NCBI GenBank assembly: GCA_016703325.1
Contig: JADJCH010000003.1
Location: 124,001 to 188,000, forward strand
Direction of reading: 5' to 3'
DNA from: Burkholderiales bacterium
Lineage (GTDB): Bacteria > Pseudomonadota > Gammaproteobacteria > Burkholderiales > Burkholderiaceae_C
Length of the DNA stretch: 64,000 nt
In this document: positions 61,537 through 64,000 of the stretch, one piece after another
Position numbering within the stretch: position 1 is the stretch's first letter
How the letters are laid out: the number at the start of each line of letters is the position of its first letter
The notes under the pieces: generated by a model
What the model was told of the DNA's origin: nothing
The model's database searches: none
Seen by the model: the letters and a program-made list of their open reading frames with translations, nothing else
Translations under genes and position numbers: made by a program

Positions 61537-63171
61537 ATGCCCAAGCCGATGAGTCCGGACACCGCCCTCCCCAACCCGTTGCTCCCCCTGCCCCCACCCC
61601 GACCGATCCGCCTGCTGCTGCACGGCCAGCCGCGCGAGATCAGCGGCGTGCCGCCCACCCGCAGCCTGCTGGACTGGCTGCGCGAGGACGTGGGCGACAC
61701 CGGCTGCAAGGAGGGCTGCAACGAGGGCGACTGCGGAGCCTGCACCGTGCTGGTGGGCGAGCTGGACGATCAGGCCCCCGACGGCCTGCGCCTGCGCCCC
61801 CTGAACGCCTGCCTGCTCATGCTGCCGACGCTGGACGGCAAGGCGGTGTTCACCGTGGAGGACCTGACCAGCTTCGGTCTGCCGGAGGGCGCCACGCCGC
61901 GACTGCACCCAGTGCAGCAGGCGTTGGTGGAGTGCCACGGATCCCAATGCGGCTTCTGCACCCCCGGCTTCGCAATGGCATTGACCGCGCTGCAGGCATC
62001 CTCGGCCCGACAGACCACGCCCCCCAACCGCCAGCAGATCGCCGATGCCCTGGCCGGCAACCTCTGCCGCTGCACCGGCTACCGGCCCATCCTGGACGCC
62101 GCCGAGCAGGCCCTGGCCACCGACCCGCCGCGTCGGCTGGACACGGCGCCGGTGGTGGCCGCCCTGCAGGGGCTGCAGGCGATGAATGTGACCTTCAACC
62201 CCCGGGCGCCCTTTGTCTATGAGGGCCCGGAGGCAGGCGCCCCCACCGAACACTTCCAGAGCTTCATCGCCCCAACCCGCCTGGAAGACTTCGCCCAACT
62301 GCGGGCCGCGCTGCCGCTGGCCCGTCTGCTGGCGGGCAACACCGACATCGGCCTGTGGGTCAACAAACAGTTCCGCGAACTGGGCACGCTGCTGTCGATC
62401 AACCAGGTGACCGAACTCAACCGCATCGAAACCCTCGGCGACCAGCTTTCGATCGGCGCGGCCGTGCGGCTGGAGGAGGCCTGGGCGGCACTGGCCGACC
62501 ACTGGCCACCGCTGCGCGAGGCCTGGCTGCGGTTTGCCTCCCCGCCGGTGCGGCAGGCCGGCACCCTGGGCGGCAACATCGCCAACGGCTCACCGATCGG
62601 CGACGGCGCGCCGGTGCTGATCGCCCTGGGCGCACGCCTGCGGTTGCGCCTGGGCGAAACCGTGCGCGAGCTGGCGCTGGAGGACTTCTACCTCGGCTAC
62701 ATGAAGAACGCCCTGCAGCCCGGCGAGTTCGTCGAACGGCTGATCCTGCCGCTGCCCAGTGCGGCACCCGGCCAGCACCTGCGCGCCTGGAAGGTCAGCA
62801 AACGCTACGACAGCGACATCTCCTCGGTGTTCGGCGCCTTCCGGCTGGAGCTGGATGGCAACGGCCGCATCCAGGACCTGCGCCTGGTCTGGGGGGGCCT
62901 GGCCGCCACGGTGCGCCGCGCCCCGCTGGCCGAAGCCACGCTGCGCGGGCAACCCTGGGACGAAGCTCACCTGCAGGCCGCCACGGCCGCACTGGCGCAG
63001 GATTTCCAGCCCTTGACCGACCTGCGCGCCAGCGCCGCCTACCGCCTGCGGATCGCCGGGGGTCTGCTGCGCCGGCTCTGGCTGGAAACCCGGCCGGAAG
63101 ACCCGCTGCCGCCCGCGCAAACCAGCGTCTGGGCCGAGCGGCTGGCCGAATCGAAGGGAGTCGTCGCATGA
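61537..63171 (+). CDS. xdhA: Xanthine dehydrogenase small subunit (Fe-S and FAD)
   Basis: A 544-residue subunit. The plant-type [2Fe-2S] cluster is bound by Cys57, Cys61, Cys66 and Cys69 (CKEGCNEGDCGAC minus the final Cys of a longer form), and the second cluster by Cys138, Cys141, Cys177 and Cys179 (CGFC, CRC). The FAD domain has LLAGNTDIGLWVNKQ and the PVRQAGTLGGNIANGSPIGD motif. XdhA passes electrons from the molybdenum centre of XdhB to NAD+. ATG 61549 is an alternative start. It is divergent from lysR and 109 bases before xdhB. Confidence 0.95.
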   Translation: MPKPMSPDTALPNPLLPLPPPRPIRLLLHGQPREISGVPPTRSLLDWLREDVGDTGCKEGCNEGDCGACTVLVGELDDQAPDGLRLRPLNACLLMLPTLDGKAVFTVEDLTSFGLPEGATPRLHPVQQALVECHGSQCGFCTPGFAMALTALQASSARQTTPPNRQQIADALAGNLCRCTGYRPILDAAEQALATDPPRRLDTAPVVAALQGLQAMNVTFNPRAPFVYEGPEAGAPTEHFQSFIAPTRLEDFAQLRAALPLARLLAGNTDIGLWVNKQFRELGTLLSINQVTELNRIETLGDQLSIGAAVRLEEAWAALADHWPPLREAWLRFASPPVRQAGTLGGNIANGSPIGDGAPVLIALGARLRLRLGETVRELALEDFYLGYMKNALQPGEFVERLILPLPSAAPGQHLRAWKVSKRYDSDISSVFGAFRLELDGNGRIQDLRLVWGGLAATVRRAPLAEATLRGQPWDEAHLQAATAALAQDFQPLTDLRASAAYRLRIAGGLLRRLWLETRPEDPLPPAQTSVWAERLAESKGVVA

Positions 63172-63280
63172 ACCACCTCGACTCCTGCGCCTGGAGCGGG
63201 CCGAGCGCCGGGCCGCTCCCAAGCCGGCCCGACATCCCCCCGGGGGATCGGCCCGCGTACCCGCGGGACGAGGGGCTGAC
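63172..63280. repeat. GC-rich palindromic spacer between xdhA and xdhB
   Basis: Contains a 15-base palindrome with arms ATCCCCC (63234-63240) and GGGGGAT (63242-63248), and a longer GCCGGGCC/GGCCCG-rich dyad around it. It resembles an intergenic repeat unit rather than coding DNA. Both flanking genes should still be cotranscribed. Confidence 0.45.
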
Positions 63281-64000
63281 ATGACCGTCGGACGCCCACT
63301 GCCCCACGAGGCCGCCCACCTGCACGTGGCCGGCACCGCCCCCTACACCGACGACATTCCGGAGGTGGCCGGCACCCTGCATGCCGCACTCGGCCTCTCG
63401 CCGGTGGCACACGGCCGGCTGACCGGCATCGACCTGGACACCCTGCGTGCCCAACCCGGCGTGGTGGCCGTCTTCACGGCGCACGATATCCCGGGTCGCA
63501 ACGACTGCGGCCCGATCGTGCAGGACGACCCCATCCTGGCCGCCGAGGAGCTGATGTACCTGGGCCAGCCGGTGTTTGCCGTCATCGCCACCACCCGCGA
63601 GCTGGCCCGACGCGCCGCCGCGCTGGCGCGGCAGATACTGGCCATCGAGCCGCTGCCCGCCTGCCTGGACCCGCTGGCCGCCCACGCCGCAAGGGACTAC
63701 GTGGTGCCGCCGATGCAGCTGGCCCGCGGCGACGCCCATGCCGCGCTCGCGGCCTCGCCACACCGGCTCAGCGGCAACTTTCAACTCGGCGGCCAGGAGC
63801 AGTTCTACCTGGAAGGGCAGATCGCCTACGCCCTGCCGCAGGAGGACGGCGCGCTGCTGCTGCACAGCTCCACCCAGCACCCCAGCGAGATGCAGCAGGT
63901 GGTGTCGCACGCCCTGCACCTGCCGGCCCACAAGGTGCAGGTCAGCTGCCGTCGCATGGGCGGCGCCTTCGGCGGCAAGGAGTCGCAGTCTGCCCTGTTT
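63281..64000 (+). CDS. xdhB: Xanthine dehydrogenase molybdopterin-binding subunit (3' end cut by window)
   Basis: The first 240 residues of XdhB are present. MTVGRPLPHEAAHLHVAGTAPYTDDIPE is the standard start, and the visible part includes GQEQFYLEGQIAYALP and the beginning of the molybdenum domain (CRRMGGAFGGKESQ). The enzyme oxidises hypoxanthine and xanthine to urate. It needs a molybdopterin insertion factor (XdhC), likely encoded beyond the window. No frame errors are seen. Confidence 0.95.
   Translation, partial: MTVGRPLPHEAAHLHVAGTAPYTDDIPEVAGTLHAALGLSPVAHGRLTGIDLDTLRAQPGVVAVFTAHDIPGRNDCGPIVQDDPILAAEELMYLGQPVFAVIATTRELARRAAALARQILAIEPLPACLDPLAAHAARDYVVPPMQLARGDAHAALAASPHRLSGNFQLGGQEQFYLEGQIAYALPQEDGALLLHSSTQHPSEMQQVVSHALHLPAHKVQVSCRRMGGAFGGKESQSALF

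Noticed and set aside
60406..62502. Extension of the LysR frame by about 350 codons into xdhA
   Set aside because: LysR proteins start at the winged helix, matching the ATG at 61440; the extension is antisense to a real gene.
1..64000. tRNA, rRNA or CRISPR array
   Set aside because: No T-loop-like GGTTCGAATCC clusters with matching acceptor stems in gene-free regions, no rRNA-like sequence, and no regularly spaced direct repeats were found by eye.

Overview
The window looks like chromosomal DNA of a GC-rich betaproteobacterium of the order Burkholderiales, closest in style to the Leptothrix/Sphaerotilus/Ideonella/Rubrivivax and Comamonadaceae groups. This rests on gene content and order (pilMNO next to a class A PBP, cyaY and lptM; rplM-rpsI-DUF6776-bactofilin-erpA facing anmK-M23 peptidase-tyrS; a complete gsp cluster; PEP-CTERM proteins; Bug and BMP type binding proteins) and on an intergenic repeat of a kind I associate with Comamonadaceae. 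No rRNA, tRNA or CRISPR array was seen.

Layout. 1-2162: type IV pilus genes pilO (cut by the window edge), pilN, pilM, divergent from mrcA (2455-4857). 4986-7614: cyaY, lptM, a DUF3047 lipoprotein and a porin. 7843-10353: an IS91-like element (HUH transposase plus tyrosine recombinase whose frame breaks at an A8 run) upstream of the porin. 10427-11562: an OsmC-type protein, an orphan FitA-like antitoxin with only 20 codons of its PIN toxin left, and a candidate small RNA with a CUCCUCC loop. 11698-14557: ilvA and cobT. 14615-26549: a type II secretion system, gspC on the minus strand and gspGHIJKLMN-DEF on the plus strand. 26760-29803: a membrane diguanylate cyclase and an orphan Lon-type AAA+ ATPase. 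29964-33604: two PEP-CTERM proteins flanking an ExeM/NucH-type secreted nuclease. 33638-43471: a Crp/Fnr regulator divergent from a LivFGHMK-type ABC transporter operon bracketed by two acyl-CoA ligases, probably for uptake and CoA activation of an aromatic or other carboxylate. 43634-47022: a Bug protein, dtd, a CDF metal exporter and a third PEP-CTERM protein. 47150-54024: tyrS, an M23 peptidase, anmK, erpA, bactofilin, DUF6776, rpsI and rplM. 54272-64000: purine salvage and catabolism, with a BMP-type nucleobase/nucleoside ABC transporter, guaD and a LysR regulator divergent from xdhA-xdhB.

A striking general feature is the number of broken frames in otherwise full-length genes (integrase, gspC, diguanylate cyclase, livH-type permease, a PEP-CTERM protein, and the M23 peptidase at three places). 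Each is repaired by one base, and several sit in A or C runs, so base-calling indels are the simplest explanation. Where this affects a gene I give the span of the restored frame.

Likely functional links: the gsp system could export the nuclease, which carries a signal peptide; guanine deaminase feeds xanthine to XdhAB with the BMP transporter supplying purines; the two CoA ligases would trap whatever the Liv-type transporter imports. The most interesting unexplained items are the small RNA candidate at 11431-11562, the ACCTCC loop facing the ribosome binding site of the Lon-like ATPase, the nuclease/PEP-CTERM island, the Crp-geometry palindrome at 34505, and the decayed toxin-antitoxin pair.
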